Source: Caccoplasma_A sp045587545 (GTDB lineage: Bacteria; Bacteroidota; Bacteroidia; Bacteroidales; G3-4614). Taken from it: a stretch of 15,809 nucleotides of DNA. Shown here in pieces: positions 7,228-14,532 of this stretch. Location of the stretch: contig JAZNCN010000004.1 in the NCBI GenBank assembly GCA_045587545.1, forward strand, positions 1-15,809, read 5' to 3'. Position 1 is the first letter of the stretch. Each line of letters opens with the position of its first letter. The notes below the pieces were generated by a model that saw nothing but the letters and a program-made list of their open reading frames with translations, had not been told where the DNA came from and searched no databases. A program made the position numbers and the translations under genes.

Positions 7228-8289
7228 ATGGATAACAGATATTGTGTTATAATGGCCGGGGGTATAGGTAGCAGGTTTTGGCCTGTATCACAACCCAATA
7301 TGCCTAAACAGTTTCTCGATTTTCTTGGGACAGGCAGTACGTTACTGCAAACCACATACGACCGTTATAAATCTATTTTCCCAAAAGAGAATATTTTTGT
7401 AACAACAAATGTTGCATACAAAGATATTGTACATTCGCAAATTGATATTGCAGACGAAAATATTATATGTGAGCCCCTACGCAAAAACACTGCAGCATGT
7501 ATTGCATACGCATCATACAGAATTAACAAAATAGCTCCTCAATCGGTTATAGTATTTGCTCCTTGCGACCACCTGATTTTACGTAAAGAAACTTTCTGTT
7601 CTGCTGTTGAGAAAGCTATTAAATTTGCACAAAATCACGAAGCTCTACTCACAATAGGCATCAAACCTATACGGCCTGAAACAGGCTACGGTTATATACA
7701 GATTACAGATATTGTAGAAGATGGAGTAAACAAGGTTAAGACATTTACCGAAAAGCCTAATAGAGAGTTAGCTGAAGTTTTTGTAGAGAGTGGTGAATTT
7801 TTCTGGAACTCAGGTATCTTTATATGGCGCACCGATGTTATTATTGATGCTCTACGCAAATACCTTCCTGAAATAACATCTCGCTTTGACACAGAAAGCA
7901 ATAATTTCAATACTTCAAAAGAGGCTGAACTTATAGAAGATATTTACCCTACACTGCCTAATATTTCAATAGATTATGCCTTAATGGAGAAAGCCTCAAA
8001 TGTATATGTGCTCTGCTCAGAGTTTGGCTGGACAGATATTGGTTCATGGGACTCACTTTATGAAATTTCGCACAAAGATCACCGTGGTAATGCCGACCTC
8101 AGCGACACTCTCATTTATGATAGTGCTAACAATATCATATCGGCATCATCAGGCAAACTTACTGTTATTGATGGATTAGACGGCTACATTATTGCTGATT
8201 CAAATGATGTATTGCTTATATGCCGTAAAGGCGACGAAAACAGAATACGTCAAATATTCAACGATGTAAAAAGCAAATTTAAGAAATAA
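7228..8289 (+). CDS. manC: Mannose-1-phosphate guanylyltransferase (GDP-mannose pyrophosphorylase)
   Basis: A 353-residue nucleotidyltransferase that makes GDP-mannose from mannose-1-phosphate and GTP, the precursor of mannose and, through GDP-fucose, fucose in surface glycans. The signature loop MAGGIGSRFWPVSQPNMPKQ (9-28) holds the GTP-binding glycines, Arg16 and Lys27. Further motifs are FAPCDH (metal Asp), ETGYGYIQ (substrate), FTEKPN, FFWNSGIFIWR, and IDYALMEKA with WTDIGSWDSLYE near the end. It has the length of the single-function type and lacks the C-terminal isomerase domain of bifunctional enzymes. It is the last gene of the HAD-aroB-manC unit, 12 nt after aroB. No clear terminator follows it; the hairpins at 8305 and 8374 lack T-runs. 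Confidence 0.93.
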   Translation: MDNRYCVIMAGGIGSRFWPVSQPNMPKQFLDFLGTGSTLLQTTYDRYKSIFPKENIFVTTNVAYKDIVHSQIDIADENIICEPLRKNTAACIAYASYRINKIAPQSVIVFAPCDHLILRKETFCSAVEKAIKFAQNHEALLTIGIKPIRPETGYGYIQITDIVEDGVNKVKTFTEKPNRELAEVFVESGEFFWNSGIFIWRTDVIIDALRKYLPEITSRFDTESNNFNTSKEAELIEDIYPTLPNISIDYALMEKASNVYVLCSEFGWTDIGSWDSLYEISHKDHRGNADLSDTLIYDSANNIISASSGKLTVIDGLDGYIIADSNDVLLICRKGDENRIRQIFNDVKSKFKK

Positions 8290-8304
8290 ATCTGTTGTTA
8301 GTTT

Positions 8305-8391
8305 TAAGGAGTTTTATTCCTTAGTTGTTAGCAAATTTAGCTTACTTAAATATTTACAAGCGCAAAAGGGTCAAACAAACGAATGTTTGTT
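8305..8391 (+). other. Two short hairpins after manC
   Basis: TAAGGA/TCCTTA (8305-8323, 7-nt loop) and AACAAAC/GTTTGTT (8374-8391, GAAT loop). Neither is followed by a T-run, so neither is a standard intrinsic terminator. They may mark the 3' end of the manC transcript. The rest of 8290-8434 holds nothing else I recognise. Confidence 0.4.
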
Positions 8392-8436
8392 ATCCTGCAA
8401 AAGTACTATAGGCAAATATATGCTGATTTTAAAATC

Positions 8437-8475
8437 AAAAAAAAGAGATACCCCTAAAAAATGGGACACCTCTTT
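8437..8475 (-). terminator. Intrinsic terminator of tRNA-Arg
   Basis: A 13-bp stem allowing G-T pairs (8463-8475 with 8442-8454) and an 8-nt loop. On the minus strand an eight-T run follows (8444 down to 8437), overlapping the stem base. It begins directly after the tRNA 3' end. Confidence 0.88.
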
Positions 8476-8476
8476 G

Positions 8477-8548
8477 TATCTCCGCCGGGAATCGAACCCG
8501 AATCTAAAGTTTAGGAAACTTTCGTTCTATCCGTTGAACTACAGAGAC
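8477..8548 (-). tRNA. tRNA-Arg, anticodon CCU
   Basis: A 72-nt cloverleaf on the minus strand. Acceptor GTCTCTG pairs with CGGAGAT, with G-T wobbles at 1-72 and 6-67. The D stem is GTTC/GAAC. The anticodon stem AAAGT/ACTTT encloses the loop TTCCTAA, giving anticodon CCT. The T stem TCGGG/CCCGG encloses TTCGATT, and the discriminator is A. CCA is not encoded. It reads AGG codons. It has its own promoter and terminator, so it is a stand-alone transcription unit beyond recO. Confidence 0.96.
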
Positions 8549-8563
8549 ATTTTTTATTCGGCG

Positions 8564-8594
8564 CAAAGGTACTCTATTTTTTTATATCTACAAA
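8564..8594 (-). promoter_or_regulatory. Promoter of tRNA-Arg
   Basis: On the minus strand TTTTG (ending at 8591), 19 nt, then TACCTTTG (8564-8571). Both boxes match the Bacteroidota consensus, and transcription would begin about 8 nt before the tRNA. Confidence 0.85.
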
Positions 8595-8614
8595 ATAAGA
8601 TCTATAACCTTACC

Positions 8615-9334
8615 TTAATCAAATATCTGTTTTAGTATATCTATTGATTTAAGGGCGGAAAAACCTTGATGTATTCTATAATACTCCACCATTCGCTCAA
8701 GTGCTTCGCGCCTCTCATCACGCGAGAATTTAAACAGATGAAGATTATTGAAATTCATTCTTGAGAGCAACATAAATTTCTCGGCATCTGAGGGCATTAA
8801 AATATGATTATGCATTGGACGCGAAGTAACAAAAACTCCATTAAGCATATCAAAATATGCACCCTTTACATAACTACCTGTATCTGGGAAAAATCCTAAA
8901 AACGATGAAAGGTTAAATAAAAAGCATAAATGGAAATTTGCTTTACCCTCCTCCATTACATTGTATAAAGATATTGTATCTGTCAAAAATTTAAAGAATA
9001 TCGGGTATGGCTCCGGTTCACGAATTACCCTCATCAAGAACTCTGAAAGGAAGAGTGCCACCGAGCTTTTGATTGCATCGAATTGCAACTGTTGCAACAC
9101 CAGAGGTTCAATTCCTCTTATCTTTTGAAAACTCTCCTTGGAACGATAATCACACTCAATAGATACTATTGACAGAGGCGATAGTAACATTCGTTTCATA
9201 CGAGAGGTTTTACTGTTACCTACCACAAAGAGATAGGCTAACCTGCCATACTTTTCGGTATAAGCATTTACTATAAGGGTAGTATCGTTATGTTTTGTTA
9301 CGTGAAGTATAACTGCATTGCTTTTCTCTATCAT
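8615..9334 (-). CDS. recO: DNA repair protein RecO
   Basis: A 239-residue recombination mediator that helps RecR load RecA onto SSB-coated single-stranded DNA in RecF-pathway gap repair. The N-terminal OB fold (about 1-80) opens with AVILHVTKHNDTTLIVNAYTEKYG and the KTSRMKRMLLSPLS segment. A helical domain follows, ending in the family's characteristic EYYRIHQGF-ALKSIDILKQIF tail (about 215-238). The zinc-finger cysteines of some RecO proteins are absent, as is usual in Bacteroidota. Length is normal. It lies just after the terminator of the GH95 gene, so it probably has its own promoter in the short AT-rich gap 9335-9356, where I could not identify clear boxes. Confidence 0.94.
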   Translation of the reverse strand: MIEKSNAVILHVTKHNDTTLIVNAYTEKYGRLAYLFVVGNSKTSRMKRMLLSPLSIVSIECDYRSKESFQKIRGIEPLVLQQLQFDAIKSSVALFLSEFLMRVIREPEPYPIFFKFLTDTISLYNVMEEGKANFHLCFLFNLSSFLGFFPDTGSYVKGAYFDMLNGVFVTSRPMHNHILMPSDAEKFMLLSRMNFNNLHLFKFSRDERREALERMVEYYRIHQGFSALKSIDILKQIFD

Positions 9335-9356
9335 AAAACAAATAATTATAATAAAA

Positions 9357-9386
9357 CAACGGGGCTACGTTTTTGCAGCCCCGTTG
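9357..9386 (-). terminator. Terminator of the GH95 gene
   Basis: A perfect 10-bp stem, CAACGGGGCT/AGCCCCGTTG, with a 10-nt loop. On the minus strand TTTTATT follows. It lies 15 nt past the GH95 stop and 22 nt before the recO start. Confidence 0.88.
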
Positions 9387-9401
9387 ACATATAAAGTTTA
9401 T

Positions 9402-12400
9402 TTATTTTACTATAAATACTTTACTTTCAGAAAGCTCTTCTCCTACAACTTTTATTATGTAGTTACCACTACCTATATTGCAATTGAACGGAACTTCTAC
9501 AATGTCATTCTCTTTATTTACGGTTATTGTTTCTATTTGTTGCCCCAAAGTCGAGAAAACGGCAAGATTAACCTCTCCTCTTGCAGCACCGTTTATTTGA
9601 ACGGTGAATGTTCCCTCGTTGGGGTTTGGAAAAACCTTTACATTCTCCTCCTTTACACTCTCACTTATTGCAGGTCTTATTCCTGTAATTTCTGATTTAA
9701 GTTGACCGTTTTCCATTGTAATGCGATATTGCTCGCCCTTTACTGTTGGGAATGCCATTTTTTTGCCATTGTAACGTATGCGACACTCTTCTCCCATGTT
9801 TGATGTTATCAATGCGTAATCTAATTGATTGTTTGCATAGTATATATCAACAGTAAAGTTACCACGAGCAAGAAGTCCTGTTATTGAACCCTCTTCCCAA
9901 TCTGATGGTAATGCAGGAAGGATATATAGTGTATCCATTTGGCTTTGTAAGAACAACTCTGAAATACCTGCTGTTCCTCCAAAATTACCATCAATTTGGA
10001 ATGGTGGGTGTGTATCCCACATATTATCCATTGTTCCCTCTTTTAGAAGATTCTTAAATAATGTATATGCGTGGTCACCATCTTGAAGACGCGCCCAATG
10101 GTTAAGTTTCCAACCCATGCTCCAACCTGTTGCTGCATCGCCACGTTGACGTAGTGTCTCTTTGCAAGCCTCTGCCAACTCAGGTGTTGTTATCGGGTTA
10201 ACCGTACTACCTGGGTGCAAACCAAACAAGTGGTTTGTATGACGGTGTTGGTCGCCATATGTATCAATATCTTCGTACCACTCTTGAAGTTGTCCGTATC
10301 GTCCAATTTGATATGGATACATATTATTCAACTTCTCTTTCCACTCTGCAACAAGGTCTGCATCTTTATTAAGAATTTCTGCAGCTTTAATAGCCTCAAT
10401 CAAAACCTCACGAGTTACCGCGTTTGCATATGTAGCTCCAAGGTCGCATGTTCCATGCTCGGGAGAATACGATGGTGCCGATGTGTATGATCCATTAGCA
10501 TAATATAATAGATCCGACACAAAGTTTGCGCTTGATTTGATAATATCGTAACCTACTTCTGCCAACCACTCTTTATCGCGAGTGTAATCGTAATACTCCC
10601 AAATTTGTGTTGTTAACCATGGACCTGCTGTTGGATTGTAGTTCCAGCTCATATCTGAATCGATAAGAGGAGCTGTAAATCCAAATATGTTTGTTGACAC
10701 CTCAGCTGTCCAACCTCTTGCTCCGTAGTATGCTTGTGCAGTACGTTCTCCCGGCTTAACCAACCCTTTTACATAATCAATGAATGGTTGATAACACTCC
10801 AACATATTTGTACATGTTGCAGGCCAATAGTTCATTTGAAGATTAATATTGTTATGATAATCAACACGCCAAGGACCGTCAATGTTGTTGTTCCACATAC
10901 CTTGAAGGTTAGCCGGCATATTTCCTGCACGAGAACAAGCAATTAACAAGTAACGACCATACTGGAAGTATAAAGCCTCTAACTCGTGATCTAATGTTCC
11001 GCTACGATAGTTCGCCAAACGTGTTGGTGTTGGCAAATTTTCAAAGGTTTCGTTAGGATTAATTGATAATTTTACCCTATCAAATATCTTACAATAATCT
11101 TCTCTGTGATTATTAAATAATTCGTTGTATGATTTCTCTTTTGCCGCATTAATTACATCGTTTACACTTGCAATTGGGTCAACTCCTACGAATGCTTTGC
11201 TGTCGGTAAATGACGGATTAAAGTTCATCTTATAATCTGTATCTGCAGCTATTATAAAATCAACATCTGTTGAGCCTGATACGGTAATTGTACGTGCCGA
11301 AGCGTCAGTCGCAACTGTTCCTCCTCCATTGGTACGAACGTACACGCGCATTGCCCACTTCATTCCGTTATTATCAATTTTGCAATCATAAAGCAAACCA
11401 CCATCAACCTTAGTTACGCTCTGTACGTTTTGAGGACAATTAAATGAGAATTTAAGGTTTTGAGTTCCTCCTTTTGATTGGAACTTCCAGACCATAACAC
11501 TATCAGGGTATGAGCAGAAATATTTACGAGTATAACCTACTCCTCCTGCATCAAATTTAACAACAACCATTGAAGAGTCCATATTCATAACTCTCTTATA
11601 GTTAGTAACGTTGCTTTCGTCTATACCTGTTTCAATGTATGCCTCACCCATCATTGTAAATGTACCAAATACATTTTTATTGTAACTGACTGTTCCGTTA
11701 TAGTTGCTTTGTACTAATGAATGGGCAGAAGAGTTATTTCCTGCTACCAAATAATTGCGAACTTGTTGAAGAGTAGAAGATGAAACAGTTTTGTTCATAT
11801 TCCAATAATTGGTAACTCCTGTTCCGGGACCTCCTTTCCAAAGAGTTTTTTCGTTCATAACCACTCGCTCTTTGTTTACGGCGCCCATAATTGTTGCTCC
11901 TAACGATCCATTACCAATAGGAAATGATTTTTTCTCCCAATTTTGATCAGGATTAGTAGTTGTAGAACTAAAATCATTTGTGTTCCAAATTGCAAGACCG
12001 GCAGTTGAAGAGTTAGGAGTATCAAACCAAATTGCATTCCCTTTTGTATAGTCAACTATATTTGATACAATGTATTCACCATCTCCCAAATCAATGTCAG
12101 TCTCTTTATTGCCATTTACAGTTACATTATTTATTGTAACTTTTATTGAATTTCCTAAAGTTGCATCATTAGCTACATCAGCAATCAACAAGAAATAGTT
12201 ATTGCCATGCGCCAAAGTTTTATTTGCAGTGAACGAAGCAAGGTTACGAGAGAATGATGCTTTTTCGGCAATAACCTCAGTAGTTACATTACCTGAAGTA
12301 GAGTATATCCAACGAAGGTTAGTGATATCCGTAGATTTTGTTCCTGTAAATTTAACTGAAAAAGCAGTAACTGCAAAAGGATTTAAAGCTCCGTCGGCCC

Positions 12401-13112
12401 TTACATTAACAGAAGCAAGAACTACCTTTTTCTCTCCACAATTAACTTCTCCAGAGCGTTTATCAACAGATACAGAAACAAGTTCCATATTCTTTGGAGC
12501 ATTTACTTTGATAGTAAAATCAACTACACAGCCTCCATTTGATGTAATATAATTTCCTGCATTACTATTTCCACAAGGATCTAAGCTATTCCAATCAACT
12601 TTAAAACGAGCTGTATATGTGCCGGCATCAAGAGTTGATGGAATTGTAAATGCCGGCATTACGTTTGCATTTGGCAATCCTGCTCCGTTACTAACATATG
12701 TTCCGGCACTATTTGGAGCATTTGAAGCCCCTGTTGAACTATAATAAGAATAACTTACTACTTCACCCCCTGTTGTACCATCAGCATTAAGAGTTTGATT
12801 AAACTCTCCGTCCTTATTATAATCGACATAAAGATAGCCATGCATCCATGCGCCATTCCAAGTCAAATCAGAGAATGTAATCGCTTCTCCCGGAGAGGTT
12901 TCAAAAACAGTTGATTTACGATCATAATAGATAGACCCTGATGTCGTTTGGTTTACAGAAACACTTTGAGTTGTTGTCCCATCGGTAAGCCCAAATGACA
13001 CTAAATTTCGTCCGTTACTTGCATTATAATTACCAAATGAGCAATCGGCATATGCATTACCAAATACCATTGATAAAACTAACACAAGAGTACTAAGTAA
13101 AAGTTTTTTCAT
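9402..13112 (-). CDS. Secreted GH95 alpha-L-fucosidase-type glycosidase with T9SS sorting domain
   Basis: A 1236-residue multidomain enzyme. Signal peptide 1-22 (AYA before Asp23). Residues about 23-205 form a beta-rich module with YVDYNKDGEF, resembling GEVED-type domains. About 208-340 resembles the BNR_assoc_N module found before some neuraminidases. From about 360 the GH95 fold begins (FPIGNGSLGATIMG, NEKTLWKGGP). The catalytic barrel holds NIN (Asn755, Asn757), SPEHG (Glu885, likely general acid) and FQIDGNFGG (Asp1041, likely base). These match the Asn-Asn, Glu and Asp set of GH95 1,2-alpha-L-fucosidase AfcA. The C-terminus (about 1150-1236, with FPNPNEGTF at 1161-1169) is a type A T9SS sorting domain, so the enzyme should cross the outer membrane. 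Some GH95 enzymes are alpha-L-galactosidases, so exact specificity is open. No SusC/SusD genes are adjacent. Confidence 0.92.
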   Translation of the reverse strand: MKKLLLSTLVLVLSMVFGNAYADCSFGNYNASNGRNLVSFGLTDGTTTQSVSVNQTTSGSIYYDRKSTVFETSPGEAITFSDLTWNGAWMHGYLYVDYNKDGEFNQTLNADGTTGGEVVSYSYYSSTGASNAPNSAGTYVSNGAGLPNANVMPAFTIPSTLDAGTYTARFKVDWNSLDPCGNSNAGNYITSNGGCVVDFTIKVNAPKNMELVSVSVDKRSGEVNCGEKKVVLASVNVRADGALNPFAVTAFSVKFTGTKSTDITNLRWIYSTSGNVTTEVIAEKASFSRNLASFTANKTLAHGNNYFLLIADVANDATLGNSIKVTINNVTVNGNKETDIDLGDGEYIVSNIVDYTKGNAIWFDTPNSSTAGLAIWNTNDFSSTTTNPDQNWEKKSFPIGNGSLGATIMGAVNKERVVMNEKTLWKGGPGTGVTNYWNMNKTVSSSTLQQVRNYLVAGNNSSAHSLVQSNYNGTVSYNKNVFGTFTMMGEAYIETGIDESNVTNYKRVMNMDSSMVVVKFDAGGVGYTRKYFCSYPDSVMVWKFQSKGGTQNLKFSFNCPQNVQSVTKVDGGLLYDCKIDNNGMKWAMRVYVRTNGGGTVATDASARTITVSGSTDVDFIIAADTDYKMNFNPSFTDSKAFVGVDPIASVNDVINAAKEKSYNELFNNHREDYCKIFDRVKLSINPNETFENLPTPTRLANYRSGTLDHELEALYFQYGRYLLIACSRAGNMPANLQGMWNNNIDGPWRVDYHNNINLQMNYWPATCTNMLECYQPFIDYVKGLVKPGERTAQAYYGARGWTAEVSTNIFGFTAPLIDSDMSWNYNPTAGPWLTTQIWEYYDYTRDKEWLAEVGYDIIKSSANFVSDLLYYANGSYTSAPSYSPEHGTCDLGATYANAVTREVLIEAIKAAEILNKDADLVAEWKEKLNNMYPYQIGRYGQLQEWYEDIDTYGDQHRHTNHLFGLHPGSTVNPITTPELAEACKETLRQRGDAATGWSMGWKLNHWARLQDGDHAYTLFKNLLKEGTMDNMWDTHPPFQIDGNFGGTAGISELFLQSQMDTLYILPALPSDWEEGSITGLLARGNFTVDIYYANNQLDYALITSNMGEECRIRYNGKKMAFPTVKGEQYRITMENGQLKSEITGIRPAISESVKEENVKVFPNPNEGTFTVQINGAARGEVNLAVFSTLGQQIETITVNKENDIVEVPFNCNIGSGNYIIKVVGEELSESKVFIVK

Positions 13113-13166
13113 AATAAAATAGTATATTGTTTATTTCCTAATTTGCAATAATTCCCATTTTCGTTA

Positions 13167-13174
13167 CAAATATA
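13167..13174 (-). promoter_or_regulatory. -7 box of the GH95 promoter
   Basis: TATATTTG on the minus strand, 54 nt before the start codon. No TTG is seen at the right distance upstream (about 13194-13197), which may mean activator dependence. The rest of 13113-13289 shows nothing else I recognise. Confidence 0.45.
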
Positions 13175-13289
13175 TAATAAAATAGCATACATTTCACATT
13201 ATCATATAAATAAATTTATTATTAAAAAAGGTATTCTATCTTCTCAAGAAACAAAAGAACTATTTTTATCAAAGTTTTTAGGAAAAAAA

Positions 13290-13321
13290 TTTGCCTAATT
13301 AAAAAAGAGTATATATCTTTG
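13290..13321 (+). promoter_or_regulatory. Promoter of the tRNA-Glu / rpsT / tRNA-Glu operon
   Basis: TTTG (13290-13293), exactly 20 nt, then TATCTTTG (13314-13321): a full consensus match. I see no second promoter before rpsT or the second tRNA. The leader to the first tRNA (about 13328-13376) contains a small GGTGT/GCACC hairpin. Confidence 0.87.
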
Positions 13322-13376
13322 CAGTCGCAAATCGGGAAAGGTGTCTTGTAGCACCAAAATGAAATGCAAAAGCCTT

Positions 13377-13448
13377 GGCCCTTTCGTCTATCGGTTAGGA
13401 CGGGAGATTCTCATTCTCCAAAGAGGGGTTCGATTCCCCTAGGGGCTA
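13377..13448 (+). tRNA. tRNA-Glu, anticodon CUC
   Basis: A 72-nt cloverleaf. Acceptor GGCCCTT/AGGGGCT (G-T at 1-72 and a T-G at 6-67), D stem GTCT/GGAC, anticodon stem GGAGA/TCTCC around TTCTCAT giving CTC, T stem AGGGG/CCCCT around TTCGATT, discriminator A, CCA not encoded. It reads GAG. Its D arm and T arm are identical to those of the second tRNA-Glu at 13767; only the acceptor and anticodon arms differ. Confidence 0.96.
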
Positions 13449-13480
13449 CTAAATATTAAAAATTAAAAATAAGAAAATTA

Positions 13481-13732
13481 ATGGCAAACCATAAGTCTTC
13501 TATCAAAAGAATCCGCGAGACAGAAACTCGCCGTTTGCATAACAGATATTATGCAAAAACTATGCGTAATGCAGTTCGCAAACTACGCGCAACTACTGAA
13601 AAAGAGGAGGCTGCTTCTCTATTGGTAAAAGTAACTTCTATGCTTGACAAATTGGCTAAGAAGAACATTATCCACAAAAACAAAGCAGCAAATCTTAAAT
13701 CAAAATTAGCTCTTAAAGTTAACAAACTATAA
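13481..13732 (+). CDS. rpsT: 30S ribosomal protein S20
   Basis: An 83-residue basic protein that binds 16S rRNA early in assembly of the 30S body. It begins MANHKSSIKRIRETETRRLHN and is nearly all helical, with the conserved N-terminal NHKS-IKR and the later IIHKNKAANLKSKL motif (about 63-76) typical of bS20. Length is normal. It lies between two tRNA-Glu genes, 32 nt after one and 34 nt before the other, behind a single promoter and before a single terminator. Its mRNA is therefore probably released by tRNA processing at both ends. There is no Shine-Dalgarno site; the start is preceded by an A-rich stretch, usual for Bacteroidota. Confidence 0.97.
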   Translation: MANHKSSIKRIRETETRRLHNRYYAKTMRNAVRKLRATTEKEEAASLLVKVTSMLDKLAKKNIIHKNKAANLKSKLALKVNKL

Positions 13733-13739
13733 GAAAGCG

Positions 13740-13759
13740 AGCGTTGGACAATCCACGCT
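13740..13759 (+). other. Hairpin between rpsT and the second tRNA-Glu
   Basis: AGCGTTGGA (13740-13748) pairs with TCCACGCT (13752-13759): 8 bp with one bulged T and a CAA loop, starting 8 nt after the rpsT stop. No T-run follows, so it is not an intrinsic terminator. It could protect the rpsT mRNA 3' end or guide processing. Confidence 0.5.
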
Positions 13760-13766
13760 AAAGGAT

Positions 13767-13838
13767 GGTCCATTCGTCTATCGGTTAGGACGCAAGATTT
13801 TCATTCTTGAAAGAGGGGTTCGATTCCCCTATGGACTA
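13767..13838 (+). tRNA. tRNA-Glu, anticodon UUC
   Basis: A 72-nt cloverleaf. Acceptor GGTCCAT/ATGGACT (G-T at 1-72), D stem GTCT/GGAC, anticodon stem CAAGA/TCTTG around TTTTCAT giving TTC, T stem AGGGG/CCCCT around TTCGATT, discriminator A, CCA not encoded. It reads GAA and GAG. It is the last gene of the rpsT operon and has the same D and T arms as tRNA-Glu(CUC). Confidence 0.97.
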
Positions 13839-13841
13839 CGT

Positions 13842-13876
13842 AAGGTTGAACAAAAGTTCAACCTTTTTTTTATTTT
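13842..13876 (+). terminator. Terminator of the tRNA-Glu / rpsT operon
   Basis: A perfect 10-bp stem, AAGGTTGAAC/GTTCAACCTT, with an AAAA loop, followed by a T-rich tail (TTTTT-A-TTTT). Confidence 0.94.
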
Positions 13877-13976
13877 ATCAAAGCAAACCTATTATGTTAT
13901 AGATTACCCATAATTTGTTTGTTTTATAGAAAATATCAATTCTATAGCGACTGTTTTTATCTGACTTACAATTATA

Positions 13977-14006
13977 TTGCATTTTGAAAAATATATTTTA
14001 TCTTTA
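13977..14006 (+). promoter_or_regulatory. Possible promoter for the membrane-anchored protein gene
   Basis: TTG (13977-13979), 19 nt, then TATCTTTA (13999-14006), one base off TAnnTTTG. It would give a leader of roughly 14 nt. Nothing else is recognisable in 13877-14026. Confidence 0.4.
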
Positions 14007-14026
14007 TAGAGACAAAAAATAAGAGA

Positions 14027-14506
14027 ATGGTTAAATATTCTGATAAGATTAGAGAGATTAAAGAAATAGGCTCGAATGCTTATAATCTTTCATTGAAAAC
14101 TCTAGAATATAGTTGTGATATATATCTAGAGCACTCGAACTATTTGAAAAAAGAAGACTCCTTTTCTATTTATTTAATGAAACAAAATTTACATAGAATA
14201 ATTGAAAATAGGGAGACTTTGTATGTATTAAAAGAACGATTAATCTCTTATAGAAATGATGTAGATAATGCTATACAGAATGAAGCCATTGAACAACTTA
14301 GTCTCGTAAATACGGCTATTGATTCTTGTTGGGAATCTATCAAAGGTGTAGAGGAGACTTTTGGCGAAGAGTTCAAGGAGGAAAAGATAATTCCTCTATT
14401 TCGTCAAGTTGAGAAAAAATCTTCTTCTAAGGATAAAAATAAATCTATCGCTTTAATTATTTATATAATTTTTCTAATAATAGGAGCATTCCTTCTCTTC
14501 TTTTAG
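14027..14506 (+). CDS. Unknown helical protein with a C-terminal membrane anchor
   Basis: A 159-residue protein I do not recognise. Residues 1-125 are rich in Glu, Lys, Leu and Ile and look almost wholly alpha-helical, with probable coiled-coil stretches (about 40-80 and 85-120). There is no signal peptide, enzyme motif or zinc site. A very basic, Ser/Lys-rich linker (about 128-138, KKSSSKDKNKS) precedes a single hydrophobic segment from about 139 to the end (IALIIYIIFLIIGAFLLFF). The layout is that of a tail-anchored inner-membrane protein with its bulk in the cytoplasm. It begins the accessory stretch after the tRNA-Glu terminator and is probably transcribed with the small ORF 52 nt downstream. 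It could come from a prophage or other element, since its neighbours resemble phage parts. Its function is open. Confidence 0.65.
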   Translation: MVKYSDKIREIKEIGSNAYNLSLKTLEYSCDIYLEHSNYLKKEDSFSIYLMKQNLHRIIENRETLYVLKERLISYRNDVDNAIQNEAIEQLSLVNTAIDSCWESIKGVEETFGEEFKEEKIIPLFRQVEKKSSSKDKNKSIALIIYIIFLIIGAFLLFF

Positions 14507-14532
14507 TGCCTTTCTTTAGGAACTTATAATCA

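Noticed and set aside
8332..8420. Minus-strand TAnnTTTG boxes after manC (8332, 8398, 8413)
   Set aside because: None has a TTG at the right distance and no minus-strand gene follows; expected by chance in AT-rich DNA.
8387..8635. Plus-strand ORF of 82 codons
   Set aside because: It runs antisense through tRNA-Arg and its terminator and promoter, so it is an accidental open frame.
9318..9695. Plus-strand ORF of 125 codons
   Set aside because: It is antisense to the GH95 C-terminal sorting domain and crosses the GH95 terminator; composition is unlike a protein.
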